Source of the DNA: Desulfobacteraceae bacterium
GTDB taxonomy: Bacteria; Desulfobacterota; Desulfobacteria; Desulfobacterales; JACKCP01
Reading direction: 5' to 3'
Length of the DNA stretch: 64,000 nt
Assembly: GCA_020633955.1 (NCBI GenBank)
Contig: JACKCP010000013.1
Coordinates: forward strand, 15,165-79,164
This document shows, one piece after another, positions 7,986 through 15,663 of the stretch. Position numbers and translations under genes: made by a program. Under the pieces are notes generated by a model. The model saw nothing but the letters and a program-made list of their open reading frames with translations, made no database searches and was not told the DNA's origin. Every line of letters begins with the position of its first letter. The stretch's first letter is position 1.

Positions 7986-9698
7986 CTATTCCCAAGCCTC
8001 AATGAAAAGATTGAATTTGTTCTTTGCGTACCTGTCTGATACTGCTTTTATCAAAACCTGGTTCAAACGGGAAGGTGGATTTTCAAAGCAATTGAATATA
8101 AAACCAGTCATTCTGTTCTGGTCTATACATTCTGGCTGAAGGAGTTCAAGTCTTGAATGGATAGCTTTTATGGTCATTCTTGATTCAATAATAATATTTT
8201 TTGCAATAAAAACGGGGTATGGGTTTTCCTGGCCAAAAGGTTCAAGCAAATTCATTTCATCCGAAAAAGATTTTGAAAGCTGGTCAAATAAAACTACATC
8301 TTCAGCCTCATGAAGTGGAATAAGACTTTCTAATGAAATATTTGTATTTGAATAGTTAATAATTGATTTTGAGAAGTCATCAAAATTTGCTGGATCAAGT
8401 GCAAGGCCAGCAGCCTGAGAGTGTCCTCCAAACCCTGTAAGATATTTTTTATTAGAAGAGATAATATCATAAATGGAAATGTTTTGAATGCTTCTTGCAG
8501 AACCTTTCATTAAAGAATCGCTTTGATTTACAAGAATACATGGTCTGTTGAATTTCCTTGCAACTTTTGCTGCAGCAGTACCTAAAACCCCTGGATTCCA
8601 TTTTGGTGAAGAAAAAATCAGAATTTTATTTTTAAGATCAATAGGGGTGACTTTTTTTTCGATATCTTGAACAATTTCATTTTCCCTTGATTTTCTTTCT
8701 TCGTTCAATTTTGTAAGTTTATTGCATATTTGTACAATTTCATTTGGATTGTCTGAAAGAAAAAGCTCAACACATATTTTTGCATGGGAAAGTCTTCCTG
8801 CTGAATTTATTCTTGGAGCTGCATAGAAAGCAATATCCTGTGAGGAGATAAAATTCTTATCAAGGTTCCATGCTTTAAAAATTAACTCAATGCTTTTATC
8901 ACCGGAGCTTTTTATATAATCAAGTCCTGATTTTACAAAGATTCTGTTTTCTTTTACCAGGGGTACAACGTCTGCGATTGTACCTAATGCACAAAGCCAG
9001 AGGAACTGAACAAGGGATGGTTCTTTTGTTTGTTTGAAAAAATTGTTTTCCCTCATGGTTTTTCTGAGTTGAATGAGAAGGTAAAAGGCAACCCCTGCAC
9101 CTGCAAGGTGAGTAAGTCCTGATTTACAGTCCTTTCTCCATGGGTTTACAACGGCATGGGCGTTTTGTGGTATATCAGGTATTTTATGGTGGTCTGTTAT
9201 TATGGTGTCAATATTTAGTTTTCTTGCATAATCAACTGCTTCTTTATCGGATGATCCGCAGTCTACTGTTACTATAAGGCTGATATTTCTGCTTTTAAAA
9301 GAATCTATGTGCTTTACTTTAAAACCATATCCATCTGCTTCCCTGTGCGGGATAAAATAAAAGAGATTTTTGACATAAGGTTTTAAAAATTTATACAAAA
9401 TAACTGTGGATGTAATCCCGTCTGCATCATAATCTCCATAAATGAGAATATTTTCATTATTTAAAACGGCTTTAAGGATTCTTTGTGCCGCTTTTTCAAG
9501 GTCTTTTATTTCCCATGGCGGAGTGATTGTTTTTAAATCAGGATAAAGGAAGCTTTTTATCTCCTTGAGTGTTGTAAGGTTCCTGTTTGCAATAATGGTT
9601 GAACAAAGATCGCTTAATCCTGTTAGTTTTTTTATTCCTTCAACTTTTTCCGGTGAAGGCTTGAAAGTTTTCCATATTGGTTTTTGAATTAAGGTCAT
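7986..9698 (-). CDS. recJ: Single-stranded-DNA-specific 5'-3' exonuclease RecJ
   Basis: The 570-residue protein has the DHH-superfamily motifs: YGDYDADGIT at residues 87-96, VTVDCGSSD, the DHH triad at 167-169 (ITDHHKIPD) and AGAGVAFYL. The DHHA1 motif GGHSQAAGLAL lies in the C-terminal half, followed by an OB-fold region (FGQENPYPVF ... SRLELLQPECI). RecJ degrades 5' ends of ssDNA in RecFOR recombination, mismatch repair and base-excision repair. All metal-binding residues appear intact. The start at 9698 has only a weak upstream site. Confidence 0.96.
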   Translation of the reverse strand: MTLIQKPIWKTFKPSPEKVEGIKKLTGLSDLCSTIIANRNLTTLKEIKSFLYPDLKTITPPWEIKDLEKAAQRILKAVLNNENILIYGDYDADGITSTVILYKFLKPYVKNLFYFIPHREADGYGFKVKHIDSFKSRNISLIVTVDCGSSDKEAVDYARKLNIDTIITDHHKIPDIPQNAHAVVNPWRKDCKSGLTHLAGAGVAFYLLIQLRKTMRENNFFKQTKEPSLVQFLWLCALGTIADVVPLVKENRIFVKSGLDYIKSSGDKSIELIFKAWNLDKNFISSQDIAFYAAPRINSAGRLSHAKICVELFLSDNPNEIVQICNKLTKLNEERKSRENEIVQDIEKKVTPIDLKNKILIFSSPKWNPGVLGTAAAKVARKFNRPCILVNQSDSLMKGSARSIQNISIYDIISSNKKYLTGFGGHSQAAGLALDPANFDDFSKSIINYSNTNISLESLIPLHEAEDVVLFDQLSKSFSDEMNLLEPFGQENPYPVFIAKNIIIESRMTIKAIHSRLELLQPECIDQNRMTGFIFNCFENPPSRLNQVLIKAVSDRYAKNKFNLFIEAWE

Positions 9699-9805
9699 TG
9701 CATTTTTTCAGAGTTGGCTTTTTTTGTAAAAGAATATATATTCAAAAGATTGAGTGTATCAAACTTTTTGTCATGATGCGCTCGTAGTTTATTTTTTATT
9801 GGCAG

Positions 9806-9906
9806 AAAACAGTGGTTTTTGTTCAGTTTAATAAAAAAAACAATCCTTTGGGGAAGTGTTTTTTTAATATTGAATTTCATCACCAATGAACAAAAAGACT
9901 TTTTTC
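9806..9906 (+). repeat. Family B remnant upstream of recJ
   Basis: GGCAGAAAACAGTGGTTTTT and GTTCAGTTT (9811-9828) match the left arm of family B. A reversed AATGAACAAAAAG lies near 9895-9906. The centre has diverged or been lost. This remnant accounts for a spurious 63-codon frame on the minus strand. Confidence 0.35.
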
Positions 9907-9958
9907 TTTCAGAAATTATTTAATTTAAATTAAAAGAAAATGCAATAAGCAGGATTAA

Positions 9959-10171
9959 ATGAACAGGTGTGAGTTAATAGAATTGAAAATGGACAAAAAG
10001 GATATTGCTCTTTTAAAATTTATTTTTGAAGCATATGAGGGCTCAGGTCTTACAAGTACGGTTGATGCATCTCTAGGGAAAGTTGTTGTGATGACTCCTC
10101 CTGGATTTGAAGAAGATGTTGCTGAAATTATGGATTCTTTAAAAGATATAATTAATTTTGAAATAGTTTGA
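9959..10171 (+). CDS. DUF4911-like small protein upstream of miaB
   Basis: The 70-residue protein reads MDKKDIALLKFIFEAYEGSG then LTSTVDASLGKVVVMTPPGF, ending EEDVAEIMDSL. This resembles the short DUF4911 proteins that commonly sit just upstream of miaB in Desulfobacterota and Geobacter relatives. Its function is unknown; the context suggests a link to tRNA modification. It ends 11 bp before the preferred miaB start, so the two are probably co-transcribed. The family assignment is from memory of the pattern and is moderately sure. Confidence 0.65.
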   Translation: MNRCELIELKMDKKDIALLKFIFEAYEGSGLTSTVDASLGKVVVMTPPGFEEDVAEIMDSLKDIINFEIV

Positions 10172-10182
10172 TTTGGGGTTTT

Positions 10183-11532
10183 ATGAAGTCAGTATATGTT
10201 TTTACTCTTGGATGCCAGATGAATGTATATGATTCAGAACAGATTGTTCGTCTTTTGCATCCCCTTGGCTATAGCAGTGTTGATGATCCTGAAAAGGCTG
10301 ATCTTGTTATTCTAAATACATGTTCCATAAGACAGAAAGCCTTTGATAAAGGTTTCAGTTTTCTTGGCAGGATAAAAAAAAGGAAAAAGGATAATTTTGA
10401 TGTAATTATAGGGGTTGGAGGCTGCGTTGCACAGCAGGAAGGGGAAAATATATTAAAAAGAGCCCCCTATGTTGATTTTGTGTTTGGCACTTCAGCAATT
10501 CACAGGCTCCCTGATCTTGTGAGAAGAGCAGAAAATGGTGAGAAAATTTCTGATACCACTGAAGATGGAGAAGTAATTGAGACAGGAGGAAATCCAAATC
10601 TACCTGATGAAATAACTCCGTCTGGCTTTGTTTCAATTATGAGAGGGTGTAATAATTTTTGTACATATTGCATTGTTCCTTTTGTAAGAGGAAGGGAGAA
10701 AAGCAGGGATCCAAATGATATTATAGAAGAAATAAAACGCCGTTCCCTGAAGGGGATGAAGGAAATAACTCTTTTGGGTCAAAATGTTAACAGCTACGGC
10801 AAAAAAGATGATATGCCGGATTTTCCTGATCTTTTACATATGGTAAGTGAAATTGAGGGTATTGAGAGAATAAGATTTGCCACTTCCCATCCAAAGGATC
10901 TTTCAGATAAACTTGTTGATTGTTTTAAAGATATAGAAAAACTCTGCAGTCATTTTCATATTCCTGTTCAGTCAGGCTCTGACAGGATTCTCTCTGATAT
11001 GAACAGAAAGTATTCGGTAAAACATTACCTTCAAAGGATTGAGGCACTGAGAAAGGTCTGTCCTGAGATTGAACTTAGCACAGATATTATAGTGGGTTTT
11101 CCTGGAGAAACTGAAAAGGAATTTAATGATACATTAAGTCTGTTAAAAGAAGTTTTGTATGATAATGTTTTTGCGTTTGCTTATTCAGACAGGCCTGGAA
11201 CAAGAGCCCAGTCATTTGAAAATAAAATTGAAGATGCCATAAAAAAAGAAAGGCTGAACAATCTTCTGGACATCCAAAACGAAATAACAAAAAATAAAAA
11301 TTCAGCTTTTATGGATAAAACTGTCAAGATCCTTGTTGAAAGACAGAGCTTTACAGATAATGGGACACTTGTTTTAAACGGAAGAACATTTGGTAACAGA
11401 ATTGTGCATGTTGAAGAGCCGCTGAGCACTTTATTTGAAAATAAAAAATTCAAGGGTGAAATTATTGATGTTCAAATTGTCAAAACACTTGGGCATTCGC
11501 TTAAAGGCAGGCTTTCAGAAGTGAAATCATAA
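10183..11532 (+). CDS. miaB: tRNA (N6-isopentenyl adenosine(37)-C2)-methylthiotransferase MiaB
   Basis: About 449 residues. The N-terminal UPF0004 domain starts VYVFTLGCQMNVYDSEQ and carries cluster cysteines in GCQMN, NTCSIR and GGCVAQ. The radical-SAM motif is CNNFCTYC (CxxxCxxC), followed by LLGQNVNSYG, PVQSGSD and a C-terminal TRAM domain (KILVERQSF ... VKTLGHSLKG). MiaB adds the methylthio group at A37 of tRNAs reading U-starting codons. The ATG at 10183 with GGGG about 6 nt upstream fits better than the TTG at 10168. Confidence 0.96.
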   Translation: MKSVYVFTLGCQMNVYDSEQIVRLLHPLGYSSVDDPEKADLVILNTCSIRQKAFDKGFSFLGRIKKRKKDNFDVIIGVGGCVAQQEGENILKRAPYVDFVFGTSAIHRLPDLVRRAENGEKISDTTEDGEVIETGGNPNLPDEITPSGFVSIMRGCNNFCTYCIVPFVRGREKSRDPNDIIEEIKRRSLKGMKEITLLGQNVNSYGKKDDMPDFPDLLHMVSEIEGIERIRFATSHPKDLSDKLVDCFKDIEKLCSHFHIPVQSGSDRILSDMNRKYSVKHYLQRIEALRKVCPEIELSTDIIVGFPGETEKEFNDTLSLLKEVLYDNVFAFAYSDRPGTRAQSFENKIEDAIKKERLNNLLDIQNEITKNKNSAFMDKTVKILVERQSFTDNGTLVLNGRTFGNRIVHVEEPLSTLFENKKFKGEIIDVQIVKTLGHSLKGRLSEVKS

Positions 11533-11599
11533 AATCTTATACGGATTGTATTTTTGAAAAAAAGAATTACTTTATAACAGATTTAAATTCTTTATTGTC

Positions 11600-11718
11600 C
11601 GAAAATGATTTTGTTTCAGTTTAAGTGAAAAATTTGACCTTGGTATAGATGAATAATCTTAAGGATTAAGTTTTTAGGCTGAAACTGAATGGGCAGAAAA
11701 CCGTTTTCGTTCGCCAAA
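11600..11718 (+). repeat. Family B long-hairpin repeat, copy B2
   Basis: The left arm CGAAAATGATTTTGTTTCAGT and AAAAATTTGACCTT, the centre, GGATTAAGTTTTTAGGCTGA, and the right arm GGCAGAAAACCGTTTTCGTTC follow the order of the other B copies. This copy is diverged. It lies between miaB and the bifunctional nuclease gene and ends about 25 bp before the latter's start. Confidence 0.6.
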
Positions 11719-11744
11719 CAAATTAGAAAAATTCAGGTGTTATT

Positions 11745-12272
11745 ATGATTTATGAAATGGAGGTAGCAGGAATGGGGATTGACTCAGAGTCACAGGCTCC
11801 TGTACTGCTTTTAAGGCAAATAAACGGAAGTGAAGCTGTTCCAATTATAATTGGACTTTTTGAGGCTGCTTCAATTGTAATGGCATTAAAGGAAGATGTT
11901 CCTGAACGTCCTATGACACATGATCTTTTCAGGAATTTTATAAGTGATGTTGGGATGTATATTGAAAAAATAACCATTTATGACTTTAAAAAGGGTGTTT
12001 ATTACTCAAATATATGGTATAAAAGCAGGAAAGATCCAGATTTTTCATTTCAAGTTGATTCAAGACCAAGCGATGCTGTTGCGCTAGCACTTCGATTTAA
12101 AGCTCCAATATATATGGAAGAAAACGTTATAAAACTTGCAGGCGAAAGCTTTACAATTGAGCATGATGATTTTGAAAACGCAGATCCTGTAGATAAAAGT
12201 GAAGAAGGCAAAAAATGGGCAGAGTATCTTAAAAATCTTTCTGAAGACGATTTTGGGAAATATAAAGTATAA
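11745..12272 (+). CDS. Bifunctional nuclease (BFN/DUF151) family protein
   Basis: The 175-residue protein has the BFN-domain features: PVLLLRQINGSEAVPIIIGLFEA at the N-terminus, RPMTHDLFRNFISDVGMYIEKI in the middle, and the signature SRPSDAVALALRFKAPIYMEE. It ends in an acidic tail. Family members have been reported with DNase/RNase activity in plants and bacteria, but the physiological role in bacteria is unclear. It is probably monocistronic: repeat B2 lies upstream and a strong compound terminator downstream. Confidence 0.88.
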   Translation: MIYEMEVAGMGIDSESQAPVLLLRQINGSEAVPIIIGLFEAASIVMALKEDVPERPMTHDLFRNFISDVGMYIEKITIYDFKKGVYYSNIWYKSRKDPDFSFQVDSRPSDAVALALRFKAPIYMEENVIKLAGESFTIEHDDFENADPVDKSEEGKKWAEYLKNLSEDDFGKYKV

Positions 12273-12275
12273 ATT

Positions 12276-12346
12276 TGCGGCCTAACTGAAACTTGGCTGG
12301 TGAGGACGGGGGATCCTCAATAAATTCAGTTACAGCCGCATTTTTT
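12276..12346 (+). terminator. Compound hairpin terminator after the bifunctional nuclease gene
   Basis: The outer stem is TGCGGC-CT-AACTGAA against TTCAGTT-ACA-GCCGCA, followed by TTTTTT. A nested inner stem TGAGGA ... TCCTCA caps it. It lies 3 bp after the nuclease stop and faces the convergent phasin-like gene. Its AACTGAA/TTCAGTT arms resemble family A/B ends, which may be chance or exaptation. Confidence 0.75.
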
Positions 12347-12353
12347 ATAATAT

Positions 12354-12611
12354 TTATTCAATTATTCTTTCAATATTTTTAAAGCCCTCATCAATCATTT
12401 TTTTCATATTTACCTGTCCTTCTTTGTAAATATTTTTCCACTGATTGATCATCTCCATTCCCTGTCCGCCAAACTCCTTTGCGAATGGCATATTGAACAT
12501 GTTTTCAGTGAATTTTTCACCATGTTCCTGGTATTTTTCAAAAGTAATATATGCATGATTTAAATTATTCTGGTTAAACTTAAGGCATTCTTTTAAAAAA
12601 TTTTTATTCAT
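12354..12611 (-). CDS. Phasin-like small protein
   Basis: From the ATG at 12611 the protein has 85 residues. AGGAG lies 9 nt upstream, whereas the longer frame starting at 12662 has no ribosome-binding site. It is nearly all helical and amphipathic (FLKECLKFNQNNLNHAYITF, then GQGMEMINQWKNIYKEGQVN). Its size and character recall short granule-associated phasins. The main argument is context: it is divergent from phaR, the polyhydroxyalkanoate regulator, with shared palindromes between them. No phaC is in the window. The phasin function is an inference. Confidence 0.55.
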   Translation of the reverse strand: MNKNFLKECLKFNQNNLNHAYITFEKYQEHGEKFTENMFNMPFAKEFGGQGMEMINQWKNIYKEGQVNMKKMIDEGFKNIERIIE

Positions 12612-12652
12612 GTTATATAGCTCCTCTCTGGTTTTTAATTTTAACTTTTTTG

Positions 12653-12663
12653 TGTGCTGCACA
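12653..12663 (-). promoter_or_regulatory. Candidate PhaR operator at the phasin-like gene
   Basis: A perfect dyad, TGTGC-T-GCACA, starts 6 bp downstream of the predicted -10 element on the minus strand, so it would cover the transcription start. PhaR-family regulators are reported to bind TGC/GCA-containing dyads. A second such dyad lies before phaR. Confidence 0.45.
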
Positions 12664-12668
12664 ATTAA

Positions 12669-12696
12669 ACTATAATGAATTTTAAATCATTGTCAA
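12669..12696 (-). promoter_or_regulatory. Promoter of the phasin-like gene
   Basis: On the minus strand: TTGACA (12696-12691), a 16-bp spacer and TATAGT (12674-12669), close to consensus. It lies about 60 bp upstream of the ATG at 12611. Confidence 0.6.
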
Positions 12697-12728
12697 TAAT
12701 AGTTGGATATTTACTATAAAAAATAATA

Positions 12729-12743
12729 TTTTGCAATGCAAAA
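12729..12743 (+). promoter_or_regulatory. Candidate PhaR autoregulatory operator
   Basis: A perfect dyad, TTTTGCA-A-TGCAAAA, ends 13 bp before the preferred phaR ATG at 12757 and overlaps its ribosome-binding site. It shares the TGC/GCA core with the dyad at 12653-12663. Confidence 0.45.
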
Positions 12744-12756
12744 AAAGGATGCGGTT

Positions 12757-13209
12757 ATGGAAACTGTTTTGATAAAAAAATATGCAAACAGAAGGCTGTA
12801 TGACACTGTTTTAAGTAAATATGTTACTCTTCAGGAGTTAAGAGACCTTATAAAGACAGGAAAAATGGTAAAAGTTATTGATGTGAATACTGAAGAAGAT
12901 GTTACAGCTTTTATCTTAACACAGATTGTTCTTGAGGAGGCAAAAAAGAAAAATGCTCTTTTGCCTGAACCTCTGCTTCATCTTATTATCTGTTATGGGG
13001 ATAATGTTTTGAGTGACTTCTTTGAAAAATATCTTCAGCAGGTAATAAATAACTACCTTTATCAGAAATCAATGTTTGATGAGCAGTTTGGTAAAATGCT
13101 TGATCTTGGGATGGATATTTCGGGTATGGCACAAAAGACAATGAATGAAATGAGCCTTTTTAAGCCTTTTATGGATTTTTTTAATACAACTGGTAAAAAT
13201 ACCGAGTGA
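12757..13209 (+). CDS. phaR: Polyhydroxyalkanoate synthesis regulator PhaR
   Basis: About 150 residues. The N-terminal DNA-binding domain is diagnostic: IKKYANRRLYDTVLSKYVTL and VKVIDVNTEEDVTAFILTQI. The accumulation-regulator domain follows, with LLHLIICYGDNVLSDFFEKY, and a helical tail. PhaR represses phasin genes and its own gene until it is titrated by PHA granules. I choose ATG 12757, with AAGGA 7 nt upstream, over ATG 12736, which lies inside a palindrome and lacks a site. The divergent phasin-like gene fits this role. Confidence 0.88.
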   Translation: METVLIKKYANRRLYDTVLSKYVTLQELRDLIKTGKMVKVIDVNTEEDVTAFILTQIVLEEAKKKNALLPEPLLHLIICYGDNVLSDFFEKYLQQVINNYLYQKSMFDEQFGKMLDLGMDISGMAQKTMNEMSLFKPFMDFFNTTGKNTE

Positions 13210-13210
13210 A

Positions 13211-14230
13211 TTACCATTCGGGCCTGTCTTCCGCTATTATAATAAGTTTGTCACCATTTTTTACGATTGTGTCGGAAGACGGGTTGGTGATTATGGACTT
13301 CATATTTTGAGATTCAATTCCAATTACCAGAATATTATAATTTTTTTTGCATTCTGAAAGTACCTGGGCAAATGTTTTGTTTTCAAAGTCTTTTAAAAGG
13401 CCAATTTTATAAATCTCCTGTCCTTTTCTGTTGCTAAGAAGTTCATGAACGCACTTTGTCACGCCGTGATCGAGTACAGACTGGACAAGAAGATTTGTTG
13501 AAAGCCCCCCGGACAATATTATTTCATCAGCGCCAGCAAACTGACATTGCTGTGCATTTTTCTGGTCGTAAATTTCAACTGAAGTATAAATATCTGGATG
13601 GTGTTTTTTTAATGTAAGACATGACAAGATTGATTTTGCATCTCTTGAATAAGGATCACTTAATTCATTGGTTAAAATGATTGCAGCCTGAGCCTTGGCT
13701 GCACAGGCCTTTTCAAGGGTATTTGAGTTTGGTTCTCCACTGACAAAAAAGACCCTGTTTTTTTCCTGTGCCGGAGATTCTTGAAGATCTGCAATTATTG
13801 CTATATCCTTTCCCTTGCATTTTTTGTCAGCCTGAAGTTCTTCCACTATGTCATTTCCCCTGAAATTCCAGCCAATAATTAAAAAATGATTATTAAGATT
13901 AAGTTGTTTCATACCTTTTATCTCCATTAGTCTTTTTTCAAGAATAAATCCTGCAAAGCTTGCAGTGATAGCACCAAGTATACCTATCCCGGTTGACATG
14001 ACAAAAACGGCAAGAACTCTTCCCTGGGGTGTTTTGGGGAAAAGGTCTCCGTATCCTACAGTTGTCATTGTAACAATGGACCACCATAAACCGTTACCCA
14101 TGGTTTCAGATTCAAAAAAAGAGTATCCAAGTGTGCCTGCGATCAAAATGATAAAAAAAATTCCTATTCCGTTGTACGCGTTAATAAGGCTGAGTTTATT
14201 AAATAGTCTAATAATTATTTGCCATATCAT
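13211..14230 (-). CDS. Potassium channel with C-terminal RCK/TrkA-N-type domain
   Basis: The 339-residue protein has two transmembrane helices (about 21-38 and 72-96) flanking a pore loop with the selectivity filter TVGYGD at residues 57-62. A cytosolic domain starts NHFLIIGWNFRGNDIVEEL, an RCK-type Rossmann fold whose usual GxGxxG is partly degenerate. AQAAIILTNELSDPYSRDA follows, and a TrkA-C-like end (NGDKLIIIAED). This is the MthK-type layout of prokaryotic ligand-gated K+ channels. It converges with phaR with one base between the stops and no terminator. Confidence 0.9.
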   Translation of the reverse strand: MIWQIIIRLFNKLSLINAYNGIGIFFIILIAGTLGYSFFESETMGNGLWWSIVTMTTVGYGDLFPKTPQGRVLAVFVMSTGIGILGAITASFAGFILEKRLMEIKGMKQLNLNNHFLIIGWNFRGNDIVEELQADKKCKGKDIAIIADLQESPAQEKNRVFFVSGEPNSNTLEKACAAKAQAAIILTNELSDPYSRDAKSILSCLTLKKHHPDIYTSVEIYDQKNAQQCQFAGADEIILSGGLSTNLLVQSVLDHGVTKCVHELLSNRKGQEIYKIGLLKDFENKTFAQVLSECKKNYNILVIGIESQNMKSIITNPSSDTIVKNGDKLIIIAEDRPEW

Positions 14231-14500
14231 AAGAGTGTTAATCCATTTATTTTTGTTTAAAAATGAATAAAAAATTTCAAATAGAATAAAGGTAAAGTGT
14301 TTTTTTATTTTTGAAAAGTAAAATATGTGTATTTAGTTTTATCTTGTTTGATGATATTTTTTTAGAATAATCATTTAATTAAAGATATATTGATTGCGTG
14401 AAATATGTTATTTGTTTGTGAATATTGTTTCTGAATGTTTCGCTGGTTTAATTTTCTGGACTTGATTGATTTTGATCCTGCGCTAAAGGTTTATAAAATA
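14231..14500. other. AT-rich upstream region of the K+ channel gene
   Basis: About 270 bp with long T and A runs and no convincing ORF. The minus-strand channel gene must be transcribed from here, but I cannot single out a promoter. It ends in the 8-bp direct repeat ATAAAATA (14493-14500) that flanks the adjacent mobile element. Confidence 0.4.
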
Positions 14501-14665
14501 GTAATTGTTAAGTTTATTTAGAACGGCTGCTGCATTCTTTCTGAGCCTCATTCTCGCTGCGCTCCGAGGCAGGAGATAAAAAAATATCTCCTGAAACCGG
14601 CTCAGAAAAAATACAGCATCCGTCGCCGAACCGGCTTTTTTTCTGTTTTTAAGCTGAATAGTTAC
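14501..14665 (+). mobile_element. Family A element A1: IS66-like MITE with 8-bp target duplication
   Basis: A 165-bp non-coding element with inverted ends: GTAATTGTTAAGTTT on the left, and GTAACTATTCAGCTT as the reverse complement of the right. It is flanked on both sides by the identical 8-mer ATAAAATA (14493-14500 and 14666-14673). Internally it is one nested hairpin: CTGAGCC (14541-14547) pairs with GGCTCAG (14599-14605), and AGGAGATA pairs with TATCTCCT (14571-14592). Terminal GTAA plus 8-bp duplications are known features of the IS66 family. The element has no transposase and would depend on one elsewhere. Confidence 0.7.
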
Positions 14666-14673
14666 ATAAAATA

Positions 14674-14800
14674 TAGTGATTTGGCAAAAAACAGATTTTT
14701 TTGTTCATTTACAGAAGATGTAAAATTTAATCGCTGGAATACACGCAGTATTTTGGGGATAAAATTTGAATCCGGTGCCGAAACTGCTCTGGTTCAGCAC
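14674..14800 (+). repeat. Family B long-hairpin repeat, copy B3
   Basis: It begins TAGTGATTTGGCAAAAAACAG, directly after the target duplication of A1. It continues TTTTTTTGTTCATTTACAGA, AAAATTTAATC, CAGTATTTTGGGGATAAAAT and TTTGAATCCGGTGCCGAAAC. The order matches B5 and B8. It ends about 35 bp before the next gene. Confidence 0.55.
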
Positions 14801-14836
14801 AATGATATATCGTAATTTAATTTAAGGAGAAACTCA

Positions 14837-15643
14837 ATGTATACAAAAGCTTTTAATCTGTTTTGTTTTTTTGTTTTTTTTATTGTTTTTTCATTTTCTT
14901 TAAATAATGTTCATGCTCAGGACAAATTGAAATTCAGTTGCTCAGCTCAGATTGCAGAAGCTCTTGGTAAAGATGTAATTGAAATATTGAAGGAGAAAAA
15001 AGGAATAGTTTTTGATTTGAAAATTGTATCTTCAGATACTGCTTTGAAAAGGCTTGAAAACGGTTTTTCTGAGATAGCTGCTGTTACATTGCCAATTTCG
15101 TTTGAAATGGCTGAAAAAGGATATGTGGCAATTCCCTTTTGTAAAGACCCTATTGTAGTAATTGGAAATAAGTCTGCTGCTCCGGACTCTCTATCTTATG
15201 AAGATGTAAGGAGTATTTTTTCAGGGGAACTTTCAAACTGGAGTCAGGTAGGCGGAGAGAAGATGGCTCTTGTAAAAATTATTCCCTGTGAAGATACGGG
15301 TGCATATAAAAATTTTGAGAGGCTTTTTATGGGAATAAAACCTATAAAATATGACTTTATGACTTATTGTTCAGTTACAACCATTCCAGGAGTCGGAGCA
15401 ATGGAAGGAGCTGTGTCTTTTATATCCCATGGTGCTGCTGTTAAATCTGATAAAATAAAAATTTTTGACATAGATAAAATTTCTCCAATGAACCCCAAAT
15501 ATAAATATTTTCAGGTTTTTACATTTGTGACAAAGGGCAGACCTTCAGATTCTGCAAAAGAACTGATCGATGTGGCCTTATCAAAGGCAGGGCAGGATAT
15601 AATGAAGGAAAAGGGTATGATTCCAATTATTCCATTAGATTAA
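14837..15643 (+). CDS. Secreted phosphate-binding-like periplasmic protein (PBP-like)
   Basis: The 268-residue protein has a clear signal peptide (hydrophobic run to about residue 24, cleavage likely after VHA). The mature part has the PstS-like pattern: LKFSCSAQIAEALG, EIAAVTLPISFEMAEKGYVA and IVVIGNKS. LSYEDVRSIFSGELSNWSQVG follows, then SFISHGAAVKSDKIKIF. These are features of phosphate/tungstate-type substrate-binding proteins of the PBP-like superfamily. No permease or ATPase gene is nearby, so the ligand and partner are unknown. A strong AAGGAG site precedes the ATG. The lipoprotein gene follows 20 bp downstream. Confidence 0.75.
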   Translation: MYTKAFNLFCFFVFFIVFSFSLNNVHAQDKLKFSCSAQIAEALGKDVIEILKEKKGIVFDLKIVSSDTALKRLENGFSEIAAVTLPISFEMAEKGYVAIPFCKDPIVVIGNKSAAPDSLSYEDVRSIFSGELSNWSQVGGEKMALVKIIPCEDTGAYKNFERLFMGIKPIKYDFMTYCSVTTIPGVGAMEGAVSFISHGAAVKSDKIKIFDIDKISPMNPKYKYFQVFTFVTKGRPSDSAKELIDVALSKAGQDIMKEKGMIPIIPLD

Positions 15644-15663
15644 ATATAATAAGGGTAGGAGCC

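Noticed and set aside
9695..9886. 63-codon minus-strand frame overlapping the recJ start by four bases
   Set aside because: The overlap looks operon-like, but there is no ribosome-binding site, the protein is low-complexity and basic, and the DNA contains a family B remnant.
12612..12662. N-terminal extension of the phasin-like gene to the start at 12662
   Set aside because: The extension covers the predicted transcription start and operator and lacks a ribosome-binding site, while the internal ATG at 12611 has AGGAG.
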